From: Levilactobacillus tangyuanensis
GTDB lineage: Bacteria > Bacillota > Bacilli > Lactobacillales > Lactobacillaceae
Assembly: GCF_003946545.1 (NCBI RefSeq)
Contig: NZ_RHOA01000001.1
Coordinates: forward strand, 290,751-354,750
Reading direction: 5' to 3'
DNA length: 64,000 nucleotides
How positions within the stretch are numbered: position 1 is the stretch's first letter; each line of letters opens with the position of its first letter. Below the pieces are notes generated by a model. The model did no database searches, had not been told where the DNA came from, and saw nothing but the letters and a program-made list of their open reading frames with translations. A program made the translations under genes and the position numbers. Of the stretch, positions 17,373 through 27,292 are shown piece by piece.

Positions 17373-19677
17373 AGTTGGTTAAATCTTCATCGAAGAAGGC
17401 GTCAACCACGCGTTGCGTGGCATGGCCATCTTCCCAATTGTTGAAGCGTTCGCTGAAACGCTGGTAGGCCGCCGCATAGTCCTTGGTAACCGCGGGTAGG
17501 TCATGGAGCGCTGCGAGTACGTCATCATTGGTCTTTAACAGGGGACCAGGTAAGTCCTTTTCCATATTGAGATAGAAGCCCCGTAGGACACTCCCATACT
17601 TTTCGTAGTCATACACGAAGTATAGGATCGGCCGCTTGAGGATGGCATAGTCGAAGAAAACACTGGAGTAGTCAGTGATGAGCACATCGGCAATCAGATA
17701 TAATTCACTGATATCATCGTAACTCGATTCATTGTAAACGAAATCGCCGAAGCCGGTCGTATCCAAATGCTCCGTGATGAAGTAGTGGGTCCGTAAGACT
17801 AACACATACTCGTCACCGAGTTCGCGACGTAACCGGTCGATGTCTAGCTTCAGGGTGAACTTGTAGTCTCCCACGCCATAGTAATCATCGTCACGCCAGG
17901 TTGGTGCATACAGGATGATCTTTTTATCTAATGGAATGCCCAGCTTGATCTTAATCTGCTTGGCCTGTTCATCCCGGTCGGGCGCGCTCAGGATATCGTT
18001 GCGGGGGTAGCCCGACGGTAACATTTGTTTCACGGGATACATGAAGGCATGTTCGAAGACGTCGACCGAAAATTGGTTCGCGGTAACCAGATAGTCCCAC
18101 TGACGAGATTGTTCGTAGAAGATCTCCTTGTATAGCGGATTGGCACTGGCCACGTTATCCATATCGAACACCAGGTGCTTCAGTGGCGTCCCGTGCCAAG
18201 TCGCCAAGAACTTGGTGCCTGGGCGCTTGACGAACCATTTTGGTTGGCGCATGTTGATGACCTGGAACTTGGCGGTTGCCAAATAATACATGTAACGCCA
18301 ACCAAATCGTTTGACGACAATGGTATTGGGTTGGCCGGCGGGCGTTTCTTCCACGCCAGGATTCATGATCCAGACGTGTTTGAACCGCCCCGGATAATTA
18401 GCCTGCAGGTAGTTGTAGATGGCCTTAGGACTATCGGAGAAGTTCCGACCTAGGAAGGATTCGTATAGAATCGTCCGGGGCTTTACGGGCATCTTGGTAA
18501 ACCACCACCCATAGGCCAAACGGGTGACACCGCGGCCGTGGTGATGAATGACCCGGTTCAATTGCCGGAGGCGCACGATGACGTTAATTGCGGTTTGCGG
18601 AACCTGGGCCTGACGGCGCAGCTTGTGTAGGATGCGACGGCTAAAGTGCGGCACGGTCTTGAAGGCAGCCGGTTCGACCATTTGTAAGTAGTCGTGGAGT
18701 TGCTCAATTAGGGCGGGGACATCATCGACCTCGGTCGGCGTGCTGGTTGCCAATGCCTGATAAAAGAAGCGATGCAGTCGTTGCAGGGTGTAGGCACTAA
18801 AGGCAAGGTGTAAGGAAGGGTCCTTCAGGTCGGCTAAAGCCTCTTGCCAGGCAGCGATTCGTTGTTGCCATCGGTCGGGAACCGTTAATTGGTGAACGGC
18901 TGGTTGGTTGATGGGGTCGTTATGTTTAACCCGAATATAGCTGGGTTCGCTGAGTCTTAGGTAGCCGGTGGTCAGGCCCATGGCCTGCGTCATGAAGTGA
19001 AAGTCAGGGTATAACTCGCGGTCTTCGGCAAATTGGAGATGATGTTCCTCTACCAAGCGCCGATCGATGACCTTACCGGCAATCTTCAATTGACGGTTAA
19101 AGAGATCCCAGCGCTGGTCGCCATCGATATAGAAGTAACGGTGGCTCAACCAGTTGGCCGTTTCGGGGTCGACATCAATCTGAGCCGGAAGCTGATCGAG
19201 TAGTTCTGGTGGCAAGTTCAACGACCGATTCTTCGGTTCCCGTTTCTTGGGCCCGCCCCACTTGGGGAGACTGTCATGAACGGTGGTTTGTTCCAGACTA
19301 TTGGTAAATGATGAATGTGGTTCATATGTAGGGAATTGATTGAGATCGCCCATGATATTGGGCTGTAGCCGATCGATGGCGTCCATGTCGGCCAGCGCAT
19401 TCGGCAACAGATAGTCGTCGCTATCGACGAAGACTAGCCACTCACCGGTAGCCAGGGTCATGGCCGCATTACGGGCAGCACCCAATGTTTCCGGGGTATG
19501 TTCGACCTGCTGAATGGTGTAATCGGCCTGCCACTCCGGTTGGGAAAAATCAATCTGGCCATTTAGTGCAATAATCCATTCGAAATCATGGCTGGTTTGG
19601 CGATCTAAGTTCTTCTTTAAGCTGAGTAATTGGGGGAACTCGGCTGGTTTACAAGGGGTAATGAGAGAGTATTTCAA
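17371..19677 (-). CDS. Bifunctional GT2-like / CDP-glycerol glycerophosphotransferase
   Basis: 768 residues. Residues 1-~250 are a GT-A family 2 fold starting YSLITPCKP with the nucleotide-binding V-D-S-D-D at 84-88. Residues ~390-760 form the CDP-glycerol:glycerophosphate transferase domain (TagB/TagF type): KPRTILYESFLGRNFSDSPK, WHGTPLKHLVFDMD, LPSGYPRND, LYAPTWRDDD, LITDYSSVFFDYA. This family builds or primes polyglycerol-phosphate polymers such as wall teichoic acid at the cytoplasmic face. The TTG start is set by AGGAGGA. The next upstream gene ends 10 bases before, so the two are one operon. Which step it performs (priming, polymerising or decorating) is not decidable. Confidence 0.88.
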   Translation of the reverse strand: MKYSLITPCKPAEFPQLLSLKKNLDRQTSHDFEWIIALNGQIDFSQPEWQADYTIQQVEHTPETLGAARNAAMTLATGEWLVFVDSDDYLLPNALADMDAIDRLQPNIMGDLNQFPTYEPHSSFTNSLEQTTVHDSLPKWGGPKKREPKNRSLNLPPELLDQLPAQIDVDPETANWLSHRYFYIDGDQRWDLFNRQLKIAGKVIDRRLVEEHHLQFAEDRELYPDFHFMTQAMGLTTGYLRLSEPSYIRVKHNDPINQPAVHQLTVPDRWQQRIAAWQEALADLKDPSLHLAFSAYTLQRLHRFFYQALATSTPTEVDDVPALIEQLHDYLQMVEPAAFKTVPHFSRRILHKLRRQAQVPQTAINVIVRLRQLNRVIHHHGRGVTRLAYGWWFTKMPVKPRTILYESFLGRNFSDSPKAIYNYLQANYPGRFKHVWIMNPGVEETPAGQPNTIVVKRFGWRYMYYLATAKFQVINMRQPKWFVKRPGTKFLATWHGTPLKHLVFDMDNVASANPLYKEIFYEQSRQWDYLVTANQFSVDVFEHAFMYPVKQMLPSGYPRNDILSAPDRDEQAKQIKIKLGIPLDKKIILYAPTWRDDDYYGVGDYKFTLKLDIDRLRRELGDEYVLVLRTHYFITEHLDTTGFGDFVYNESSYDDISELYLIADVLITDYSSVFFDYAILKRPILYFVYDYEKYGSVLRGFYLNMEKDLPGPLLKTNDDVLAALHDLPAVTKDYAAAYQRFSERFNNWEDGHATQRVVDAFFDEDLTN

Positions 19678-19687
19678 GATGGTCCTC

Positions 19688-20602
19688 CTAATAGAACAGC
19701 TGGTGAGCCATTTGTGGCGACAACAACTGGAGTAGGCCTAAGCGAGTCCACCAATGAGTGGGGTCGGTGTTCAGGTCTTTAATCCGGGTTAACAGCTGGC
19801 GATGATGGCTAGCAGAGACGTGCCGACGACCGGCCACACCTAAGAGTGTGTTGAGTTGGTTAGACATGAAGTCGGCGTAGATTGGGGCCCATTGAACGTC
19901 CAGCGTTGAGGTGTCCACGGCTTCCAATTCATCTAACCAGGCTAACGGCGTCACCTCCGGCCAGTCGCGAGTTTGGACCGTTGGGACGTGGAGTCGAATC
20001 ACGTCATTTTCCTTTTGTAGGCCAGATAGAATCTGACTCAGACTAGCCAAAGGCCACTGCGCATCGTATAGGGCAGCGGGAATGAGGATTCCCGTTGGGC
20101 GAAGTCGCTGGGCCAATTGTGCCTGACTCTGGAGATTCGACTGTACGCTGTAGCTTTGGAGGCCCCACAGGGCGATCCACCGTTCATCGGCTGTTTTTGG
20201 CTGTGTATTAAGGGGTGTCCCTTCTGCCGGGTAGTTGGCAAGGTAGGTCGTTATCTGATCGTCTAAGGGGGTCCTGTCGGCAAAGGTTGCCAGGCTGATG
20301 AGGCTGTCTGGATGACGCTTGCTGACCTGTTCCCATTGCAGAAAGGCACCGGGTAACACGTGATCGGTTTCCCGCAATGTCAGATAATAGCTTTCAGTGG
20401 TGCTTGGGAGCTCAGATTGATTGATCATTAAAGACCAGGTTGCGGCTGTGCTGGCCTGGTCGACAGACAATGTTTGGTCCGAGGGTAATTGTAAATTAAG
20501 TTGTGTTGATGCAAACCCTTGGGAATTAATTTCGCCAATGAGGGTGGTTAATGCCGCCCAATTCAGGTGGGTTTGAGGCACTATGTTGATAAATAACTGC
20601 AT
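19688..20602 (-). CDS. Unrecognised partner of the glycerophosphotransferase, possibly a degenerate GT2 protein
   Basis: 304 residues from ATG 20602, which has GGGAAGGAC upstream. No confident family. A stretch around residues 100-140 (YYLTLRETDHVLPGAFLQWE) mirrors the V-F-V-D-S-D-D-Y-L-L-P-N-A-L region of the adjacent glycosyltransferase but lacks the D-x-D metal-binding acids, so it may be a catalytically dead GT2-like subunit. No signal peptide or membrane span, so cytosolic. It is transcribed first and ends 10 bases before the glycerophosphotransferase. A helper role in the same polymer pathway is inference. Confidence 0.6.
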   Translation of the reverse strand: MQLFINIVPQTHLNWAALTTLIGEINSQGFASTQLNLQLPSDQTLSVDQASTAATWSLMINQSELPSTTESYYLTLRETDHVLPGAFLQWEQVSKRHPDSLISLATFADRTPLDDQITTYLANYPAEGTPLNTQPKTADERWIALWGLQSYSVQSNLQSQAQLAQRLRPTGILIPAALYDAQWPLASLSQILSGLQKENDVIRLHVPTVQTRDWPEVTPLAWLDELEAVDTSTLDVQWAPIYADFMSNQLNTLLGVAGRRHVSASHHRQLLTRIKDLNTDPTHWWTRLGLLQLLSPQMAHQLFY

Positions 20603-20763
20603 AAGTTGTCCTTCCCGATAAGCTCGTAAGATTAATAAGCCTATTAATACGTAACCCATTTTACTAACAACAGCTATTATACCTGTTTCCGTAGCCCTTG
20701 TCAGATTCATTCTAGCTGGTGTTCAAGAAGCTTAAGCTTTGATAATCATATTAATTTCTGTGG

Positions 20764-21126
20764 TTAAACGTCGTCACGACTCAACAAGGTAATCTTTTCA
20801 CCCTCTGCCTGCCGGCGGTCGATGTTGTCTTCACCCCAGACACACAGCTGATGCAGGATGGTGGAAAGGGTCTCGCCATAGTCGGTGAGTGAGTAATCGA
20901 CCTTGGGGGGGACTTATTTGTAGACATGGCGGGCGATGATGCCCGCGGATTCTAGCTCACGCAACTGTTGCGTGAGCATTTTTTGCGAGATTTGGGGAAT
21001 GGCCCGGGAAAGTTCACCGGTCCGCATGGTCCGGTGACGCAGATGACAAAGAATGATGGATTTCCACTTGCCACCGATGATTTCCATCGTGGCCTCGACG
21101 CCAATATGATAAGTTTTTTCGGGCAT
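20764..21126 (-). pseudogene. HxlR-family regulator interrupted by a nonsense codon
   Basis: Minus-strand frame starting MPEKTYHIGVEATMEIIGGK with the HxlR winged helix (KSIILCHLRH, TGELSRAIPQISQKMLTQQL). An in-frame TAA at 20914-20916 follows R-H-V-Y-K. Reading on, the same frame gives VPPKVDYSLTDYGETL and a full C-terminal HxlR end up to the real stop at 20764. A single C-to-T change (CAA to TAA) explains it. The truncated 70-residue product keeps the DNA-binding helices but loses the wing end and dimer helix. It is divergent from the MFS exporter, which it probably controlled. Confidence 0.85.
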
Positions 21127-21186
21127 AAAAACCGCATCCTATTCAATTATTACCTTTTGGTGGGTATCGCACTTTAAAGTGGGTTC

Positions 21187-21214
21187 TTGTTTGCAGGTTC
21201 CTTGCAAGTATAAT
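21187..21214 (+). promoter_or_regulatory. Promoter and operator of the MFS exporter
   Basis: TTGTTT (21187-21192) and TATAAT (21209-21214) are 16 bases apart. An imperfect inverted repeat TTGCAGG-N3-CTTGCAA (21191-21207) fills the spacer, an ideal place for a repressor such as the divergent HxlR protein. Confidence 0.6.
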
Positions 21215-21250
21215 CATTACTTATCACGTTAGCAAACAAGGAGGGACATC

Positions 21251-22459
21251 ATGTCTAAGAAAATTTCACCTACATTTACGTTATTGGCTTTGGCTATCAG
21301 TGCCTTTGCCATCGGTTCCACGGAGTTCATCAGTGTTGGGTTAATTCCCATGCTGGTCCAGAGTTTCCACATTAGTCTGGCACAATCGGGGTTAACGGTT
21401 TCCGTTTATGCCATGGGCATCATGGTGGGGGCGCCATTAATGACGCTCCTTACCGGGCAAATTAACCGGCACACGTTGATGACGATTATTATGTTGTTAT
21501 TCATTACCGGGAATTTGGTGGCGGCCTTCGCCCCAACCTTTGGCATCTTACTGGCTGGTCGGGTGATTGCGGCCTTAGCCCACGGAATCTTCATGACCGT
21601 TGGGTCCGTGATCGCTGCGGACGTGGTGGCCCCATCCAAACGGGCCTCTGCCATTGCCGTTATGTTTACTGGTTTAACCGTTGCCACGGTTACCGGTGTG
21701 CCAATGGGGACCATGATTGGTCAACTCGGCGGTTGGCGCTGGTCATTTATCTTTATCAGCGTCATTGGTCTATTGGGCTTAATCGCCGACTACATCTTGG
21801 TACCACGGAACCTGCCATTACCAAGCAAGGCCACGGCGCGTGGCATTATTCGGGTGTTAACTAACCCACAACTGTTGCTGGCCTTGTTGGTCACGGCCCT
21901 GGGTTATGGTGGAACCTTCGTGGTTTACACTTACCTGTCACCATTACTGGAAAAGAAGATGGGCTGGTCCGCCGGTGCCGTTGTTGTTATCCTGGTCGTT
22001 TATGGGTTGATGGTTGCCGTTGGGAACACCATGGGTGGTCGTTGGGCTAACAGCAAGCCGCTGACGGCCTTGCTCAAGATGTTCACGGGTCTCTTCGCAA
22101 CGTTGGTGGTGCTAACCTTCACGGCTAACAGTCACTGGCTAGGCCTGATGACGGTGCTGGCAATGGGCTTCTTTGCCTTCATGAACGTGCCCGGGTTACA
22201 ACTCTACATCGTTCAATTGGCCGAAAAGAATACGCCGGACGACATCACCATGGCCTCTGCCCTAAATATCTCGGCCTTTAACGTTGGGATCGCACTGGGT
22301 TCCGGGATCGGTGGTCAGGTCACGAGTCAGCTGGGGTTGGGTTGGACGCCAATCTTTGGCGCCGTCATGGTGGCCATTAGTATTGGTCTCACCTTTGGCC
22401 TGATTCGTTTGGCCAAGCCGGTCGCAACACGACTGGTTAAGAAGTTTAATCGTAGTTAA
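21251..22459 (+). CDS. MFS exporter, DHA1 family
   Basis: 402 residues with about 12 membrane spans. The N-terminus A-I-G-S-T-E-F-I-S-V-G-L and later G-x-x-x-G-P/V-P-x-G-T segment match the AraJ/YdhP/PbuE branch of drug-proton or nucleoside exporters. An AAGGAGGG site precedes the ATG. It is divergent from the broken HxlR regulator and lies behind a promoter with a matching operator. With the repressor truncated, constitutive expression is plausible. Substrate unknown. Confidence 0.85.
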   Translation: MSKKISPTFTLLALAISAFAIGSTEFISVGLIPMLVQSFHISLAQSGLTVSVYAMGIMVGAPLMTLLTGQINRHTLMTIIMLLFITGNLVAAFAPTFGILLAGRVIAALAHGIFMTVGSVIAADVVAPSKRASAIAVMFTGLTVATVTGVPMGTMIGQLGGWRWSFIFISVIGLLGLIADYILVPRNLPLPSKATARGIIRVLTNPQLLLALLVTALGYGGTFVVYTYLSPLLEKKMGWSAGAVVVILVVYGLMVAVGNTMGGRWANSKPLTALLKMFTGLFATLVVLTFTANSHWLGLMTVLAMGFFAFMNVPGLQLYIVQLAEKNTPDDITMASALNISAFNVGIALGSGIGGQVTSQLGLGWTPIFGAVMVAISIGLTFGLIRLAKPVATRLVKKFNRS

Positions 22460-22470
22460 AGGTATTACGG

Positions 22471-22499
22471 TCGGGAGGAGACTCTCGACCATTTTTAAT
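22471..22499 (+). terminator. Weak terminator after the MFS exporter
   Basis: GGTCGGGAG/CTCTCGACC stem (one wobble), GAGA loop, ATTTTTAATT tail. Confidence 0.6.
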
Positions 22500-22506
22500 T
22501 TCCGAA

Positions 22507-22520
22507 TGTAAGCGCTAACA
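22507..22520 (+). promoter_or_regulatory. cre (CcpA) site upstream of the lectin/WxL gene
   Basis: TGTAAGCGCTAACA matches the cre consensus TGWAANCGNTNWCA at every position. A TATAAT -10 follows at 22587-22592. Confidence 0.7.
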
Positions 22521-22632
22521 TAAAGAGTGGAATAATCAATTCGGTTCAAAAGAAGTGTTTTGACTGACCAGACCAATCGGCTTCTGTATAATCCGAGAAA
22601 GTTAAGGAATGATGCTCAGAGGGGGAGCGAAC

Positions 22633-24789
22633 ATGAAACGATTCATATTAATTTTGGGGATTATTGGGGGCTGCCTGTGGAATGGTGTGGTGACGGTCAG
22701 TGCTACAGATAATGGCGATCTAAAACAGGCCATTGCCGCTGCACCAGCCGGAATTCCCTTAGACCAATTATTAACGGGGAGTCAGGTTCCGAAGAATTCG
22801 GGGCGATTAATTGACTCGAATACGCTGGAACAGACAATTGGTCAGTTAACCCATGAAAATGCGGTTGGGGGTGAACAACAGGTTGGGGCCCTGTGGTCCT
22901 TCGATGGCGAATCAAGTGAACAAAAGACCAAGTTGGATTTGAAGAAGGACAAGGCCATTTCGGCCTGGCTGTATTTTGGCAACCGGGGGTCCGAGGCCGC
23001 CGATGGTTTAACCTTTGTGCTCCATAATTCACCGGCCAAGATGGCTGCTGGTTCAGGTGGAGGCCAGTCGTTGGGGGCTTGGGGCACCAACCCTGATCCA
23101 ACGGTGACGGATCCGCTGAAGTTGGCAATGACGGGTATTCAGAATAGCTGGGCCTTAGAGTTCGATACCCATCCCAACCGGTTGGCACGGGCGGCTGTGC
23201 CGGACTTTTTCGATGGGGCGGCGGTGGTTAGCGAGGGGATGCACGTGGACAGTGGTTATCCCGGCGATCCGGCCGAATATCAGGTGAATACCCATCCGGA
23301 AGTCCAACCGGCGTTGAATTTTTTTAATCTAGCGACGACTAGACCACAACTAACGGGGAACCTGGCCGATGGTCGTTGGCATCATTTGACGCTGAACTGG
23401 CTATCGGCCAGCAGTCAGGTGCGGTATGCGCTAAATGACCGTGATCCAGTGACCAAGCAACCCCTCATGACGGGGGCAATCATGGATACCATCGTGATTG
23501 ATCAAAAGAAATTAGGGATTGAGGCCGGTAAGCCTGCGAGCTTATATTGGGGCTTTACGGGCGCGACTAACCCCGAACGGAGCGAAAATGGCCTGGTTGT
23601 GATTGATAAGATCAGTGGGGGACCGGAATTCAATACCAAACGGAGCGTTCTTCGAAATGAGGAGACCAATCGAACTATTCTGCCGGGAACAGTTGTGAAT
23701 CCAGGAACAAGACTAAAGTATGTCTATGATCTGACCTATTCGGGCGATGCAGTGTTAGATGGTATGAAGTTTGATGTTCCCTTACCACCGGAGATTGAGT
23801 GGGACTCGGGAAAGCTTATCCAACAGAATGCTAAAGATATTACTTTTAGTCAGCAAGACCTTAAAGAAGCGCGATTGAAAACCCAGCTGGATAAACCCTT
23901 AAAAAACGGAGACAGTAATCGTGTCCTGGTCGTTCTGAGGGGCCGGGTCAAGCAAACGGGGCGTCACGTCAAGATGGCAAACAATCCCGGTAGCTTCTAC
24001 GGCCCGAATTACCGACAAGTCATCAATACACCGGAGTTCTTCATTAACGGTAAGCTGGATCTGAAATTGGAAAACCTGGGTGCGGATACTTTAAAGGTTA
24101 AGCATCATCAGCCGGCCGTGATCAAGGGCAGACTGACGAATGGTGGGGAAGCGTTGACTATTGAGGAGTGGCAACACAGTCAGGTCAATGTTATCTTGAA
24201 TGGCCACGAACTCCCGAACCCGGCCATCTTGGCACCCAAGCAAGACGGTGAGTTCCAGCTGACGATACCCGCGGACCAACTCAATGTTGGGCGAAATTTG
24301 GTCATCTTGCGGGCCAAGGATAACCCGGGGCACCCGTCGAATGACCTATCGGTAGTAGTCGAGAAACGAGCCGGTCAGTTAACCTTCTCGAAGGTGCCCA
24401 AGACCACGGCATTTAAATCAGCTAAGCTTACCGGGCAACGCCAGCTCGTTGCCCGCCAAGATGATTGGCAGATTGGGGTGCAAGACGATCGGGGGGCCGG
24501 GAGCACCTGGAAACTGACGGTCCAGATGTCCCAGGCGTTTGCCAACGTGGCTCGCGAGCAACTGGCGGGTGAGCTGGTCTACGTCAATGGTAAGAATCAG
24601 CAGCGGGCCACGGCTAATCAGTCGATCTTGGTCATGGAGAATGAATCCCAGCACGATTCGGAACAGACCTCGGTGACCAAGGGCTGGACCGATGATACGG
24701 GGTTGATGCTCGCCATTCATAGTGGGGCCAAGGCCGGTAACTATGCCGGCCGGCTGACCTGGCAACTGGAGAATGTGCCAAAGTCGTGA
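22633..24789 (+). CDS. Surface protein with an L-type lectin domain and a C-terminal WxL-type domain
   Basis: 718 residues from ATG 22633, behind GGGGGAG; it gives a clean signal peptide (1-~25, ending V-S-A). Residues ~80-330 form an L-type lectin-like beta-sandwich (A-L-W-S-F-D, ADGLTFVLHN, WALEFDTHPN, DGRWHHLTLNW). Middle modules resemble bacterial Ig-like folds. The C-terminal ~190 residues have the WxL pattern: QIGVQDDRG, TWKLTV and a final LTWQLENVP. WxL domains bind peptidoglycan non-covalently. Usually WxL genes come in clusters with DUF916 partners; none is here. The cre box implies sugar-dependent expression. Glycan-binding role inferred. Confidence 0.8.
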   Translation: MKRFILILGIIGGCLWNGVVTVSATDNGDLKQAIAAAPAGIPLDQLLTGSQVPKNSGRLIDSNTLEQTIGQLTHENAVGGEQQVGALWSFDGESSEQKTKLDLKKDKAISAWLYFGNRGSEAADGLTFVLHNSPAKMAAGSGGGQSLGAWGTNPDPTVTDPLKLAMTGIQNSWALEFDTHPNRLARAAVPDFFDGAAVVSEGMHVDSGYPGDPAEYQVNTHPEVQPALNFFNLATTRPQLTGNLADGRWHHLTLNWLSASSQVRYALNDRDPVTKQPLMTGAIMDTIVIDQKKLGIEAGKPASLYWGFTGATNPERSENGLVVIDKISGGPEFNTKRSVLRNEETNRTILPGTVVNPGTRLKYVYDLTYSGDAVLDGMKFDVPLPPEIEWDSGKLIQQNAKDITFSQQDLKEARLKTQLDKPLKNGDSNRVLVVLRGRVKQTGRHVKMANNPGSFYGPNYRQVINTPEFFINGKLDLKLENLGADTLKVKHHQPAVIKGRLTNGGEALTIEEWQHSQVNVILNGHELPNPAILAPKQDGEFQLTIPADQLNVGRNLVILRAKDNPGHPSNDLSVVVEKRAGQLTFSKVPKTTAFKSAKLTGQRQLVARQDDWQIGVQDDRGAGSTWKLTVQMSQAFANVAREQLAGELVYVNGKNQQRATANQSILVMENESQHDSEQTSVTKGWTDDTGLMLAIHSGAKAGNYAGRLTWQLENVPKS

Positions 24790-24849
24790 TTTTAACGAGT
24801 TAGGCGAGCATTCACCTATGAAACACCGGCGGTTTAAGGACAATAGATG

Positions 24850-25023
24850 AAGGGTCTGGGACAAAAGTCTCAGACCCTTCGTGCGCTCCGAACGTATATT
24901 GCGGAAACGTGCGACAAAAGGCAGTCAACTCCGCTTAACCCCGATAGACAAACAATCCAAAACCGGGATTATTCGTCTATCGACGTTAATGCTCATTGAC
25001 TAACCGCCTTCTGTCCCACTCTC
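24850..25023 (-). repeat. Structured intergenic repeat, copy 1
   Basis: Read on the minus strand from 25023 it aligns over its length with the + strand at 39882-40057. Shared blocks are GAGAGTGGGAC, GAAGGCGGTTAG (AAAGGCGGTTAG in the other copy), GAGCATTAA, AATAATCCCGG, TTGGATTGTTT, TCGCACGTTTC, and a closing GTC..CCAGAC hairpin. Its inner stem is CGATAGAC.AA/TT.GTCTATCG (24942-24952 with 24972-24982). A second stem pairs TTGACT (24996-25001) with AGTCAA (24923-24928). Both stems differ in sequence from the other copy but keep pairing. Confidence 0.8.
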
Positions 25024-25091
25024 GTTTTTATATAAAGCGCCCCCCGCGCAAGCGGTTATGCCGGTTACTGAGCGGGGCAAGTCTTTACGTG

Positions 25092-25105
25092 TGAAATCGC
25101 TTTCA
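25092..25105 (+). promoter_or_regulatory. cre (CcpA) site over the SDR promoter
   Basis: TGAAATCGCTTTCA fits the cre consensus at all positions. It overlaps the likely -35 area of a promoter whose -10 is TAAGAT at 25124-25129, so repression by CcpA is expected. Confidence 0.7.
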
Positions 25106-25160
25106 ATGTTAAACCTTTTCCGGTAAGATGTAGGTGTATTAAGAAATCTACTTATTCTGA

Positions 25161-25955
<795 letters not shown>

Positions 25956-25984
25956 ACCTTTACATTGAATTGATTTGAATGACC

Positions 25985-26015
25985 GGACGCCGTGATGATG
26001 ACGGCGTCCTTTTTG
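25985..26015 (+). terminator. Terminator of the SDR gene
   Basis: Perfect 9-bp stem GGACGCCGT/ACGGCGTCC with a 7-nt loop and T5. Confidence 0.9.
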
Positions 26016-26078
26016 GTTGTTCTAAAGGCGATGAGTCGTCAATCAACGGCCGGCGACGTCAATTTAACCGAAAAAAAA

Positions 26079-26122
26079 CAACCCAAGTAGCGGCTCACAG
26101 ACCGTTATTTGGGTTCCTTTTT
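26079..26122. terminator. Terminator for the TetR gene (bidirectional)
   Basis: AACCCAA/TTGGGTT outer stem with an inner CGG/CCG part, flanked by A8 on the left and T6 on the right. Confidence 0.75.
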
Positions 26123-26132
26123 TAGCAATTAT

Positions 26133-26786
26133 TTAAGGTTCGGGCCGAAGCACTTTCTCCAGTTCTAAAACCAGGTAGTGGGCCTCATGATCGTCGTCCC
26201 AGTCACGATCAGGGAAGAGAATATAGCGATCGATGATGTACCCCAAGACCACGGCGACAATGAAGCGGAAGATTTCCGAGAACGGCCAATCGACAATCAG
26301 GCCACGCTTACGGAGGTCCAGGACGGCCGCCTGGAAGGTCGTGATGAGTTCCTGACGGGCGGCCGCGATGAAGTCTTGCCGCAGGGCCTCGTTGTACAGA
26401 ATTTCACTGAGGAAAACCTTGATGGCATCTTGGTTGGCAGCGGCAAAGGCCATGCGGTCTCTGACTAATAGGGTCAAGAAGGCATGCAGGTCAGGGATGG
26501 GCGCTTGCGTCTTTTCAATCAGTTCCGTCGATAACTTGGGAATGATCTGAGTAATAACGGGAGCCAAGGCCGTTCGAAGAATATTCGCCTTGGATTTAAA
26601 ATGCTTAAACATGGTGCCTTCGGACTGATGAGCCGCCACGGCAATCTGGTGTGTACTGGTATTGGCGTAACCTTGTTCTGCGAAGAGCCGAATGCTGGCG
26701 ATAAGGACATCCTTTTGCTTTTGGGTCAGTTCCTCATCTGCCTGAATGGTAGCAGGAAACGCCGCCAGAATGCTTTTATTACTCAT
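26133..26786 (-). CDS. TetR/AcrR-family regulator
   Basis: 217 residues from ATG 26786, which has AAAGGTGG upstream; an earlier TTG gives no better start. The N-terminal helix-turn-helix runs LIASIRLFAEQGYANTSTHQIAVAAHQSEGTMFKHFKSK, the TetR signature. The ~150-residue C-terminal ligand domain is of unknown specificity. The adjacent small membrane protein on the same strand lies upstream behind its own terminator, so the target gene is not evident from context. Confidence 0.85.
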   Translation of the reverse strand: MSNKSILAAFPATIQADEELTQKQKDVLIASIRLFAEQGYANTSTHQIAVAAHQSEGTMFKHFKSKANILRTALAPVITQIIPKLSTELIEKTQAPIPDLHAFLTLLVRDRMAFAAANQDAIKVFLSEILYNEALRQDFIAAARQELITTFQAAVLDLRKRGLIVDWPFSEIFRFIVAVVLGYIIDRYILFPDRDWDDDHEAHYLVLELEKVLRPEP

Positions 26787-26850
26787 AGTGTGACCACCTT
26801 TGTCTGACAATTTATCTCTATCTTACCAGGGTGAACCAGAAATACTAGCC

Positions 26851-26887
26851 TAAAAAGCCGGCCGTCTTCAGGGAGACGCACCGGCTC
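26851..26887 (-). terminator. Terminator of the three-span membrane protein
   Basis: On the minus strand AGCCGG/CCGGCT with an inner GTCT/AGAC stem, followed by a T-run (A-run at 26852-26856 on +). Confidence 0.75.
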
Positions 26888-26909
26888 TTGGGGGTGTGAG
26901 GAGGACAGA

Positions 26910-27179
26910 TTAACTGTTCCGAGTGGCAGGCATGTGGCGGTAGGCCAGGTAGAATTGGCAAATGGCCAAGACAACGTTGACCCAGTTAACCGTTGTGAAC
27001 CAACCGGTCAGGCTGGCAACGCTGACGGCACCGTAGAAGGCCCAGAAGCCCCAGACGATCGCAATCACGTTGATCCACCCGAACCATTTCATGAGGTCTT
27101 GGTTCCTCGTAGCAAAACAAGTCCAAATTCCGTTAATAATCAGCCATACGGCTAGAATCCAAAATGATGTGGTAAACAT
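26910..27179 (-). CDS. Small membrane protein of unknown function
   Basis: 89 residues with three hydrophobic segments rich in Trp, Ile and Val (7-22, 36-55, 65-82). No family recognised. ATG 27179 is chosen because AAAGGGGA lies ten bases upstream; the TTG at 27185 would be too close. Own terminator downstream. Confidence 0.7.
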   Translation of the reverse strand: MFTTSFWILAVWLIINGIWTCFATRNQDLMKWFGWINVIAIVWGFWAFYGAVSVASLTGWFTTVNWVNVVLAICQFYLAYRHMPATRNS

Positions 27180-27292
27180 GATCAAAATCCCCTTTCTGCT
27201 TTGGCGAGCGAGTAATCACTCGCCCTCAAGAACAACTTCAGTTTACCACCAATTTAGACAACGTCAACCCCTTTTTAAAAATATTTTCACAC

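Noticed and set aside
20911..20920. Start of a separate short HxlR-like gene ending at 20914 as a normal protein
   Set aside because: The same frame continues with a complete HxlR C-terminus, so the stop is a disruption, not a natural end.
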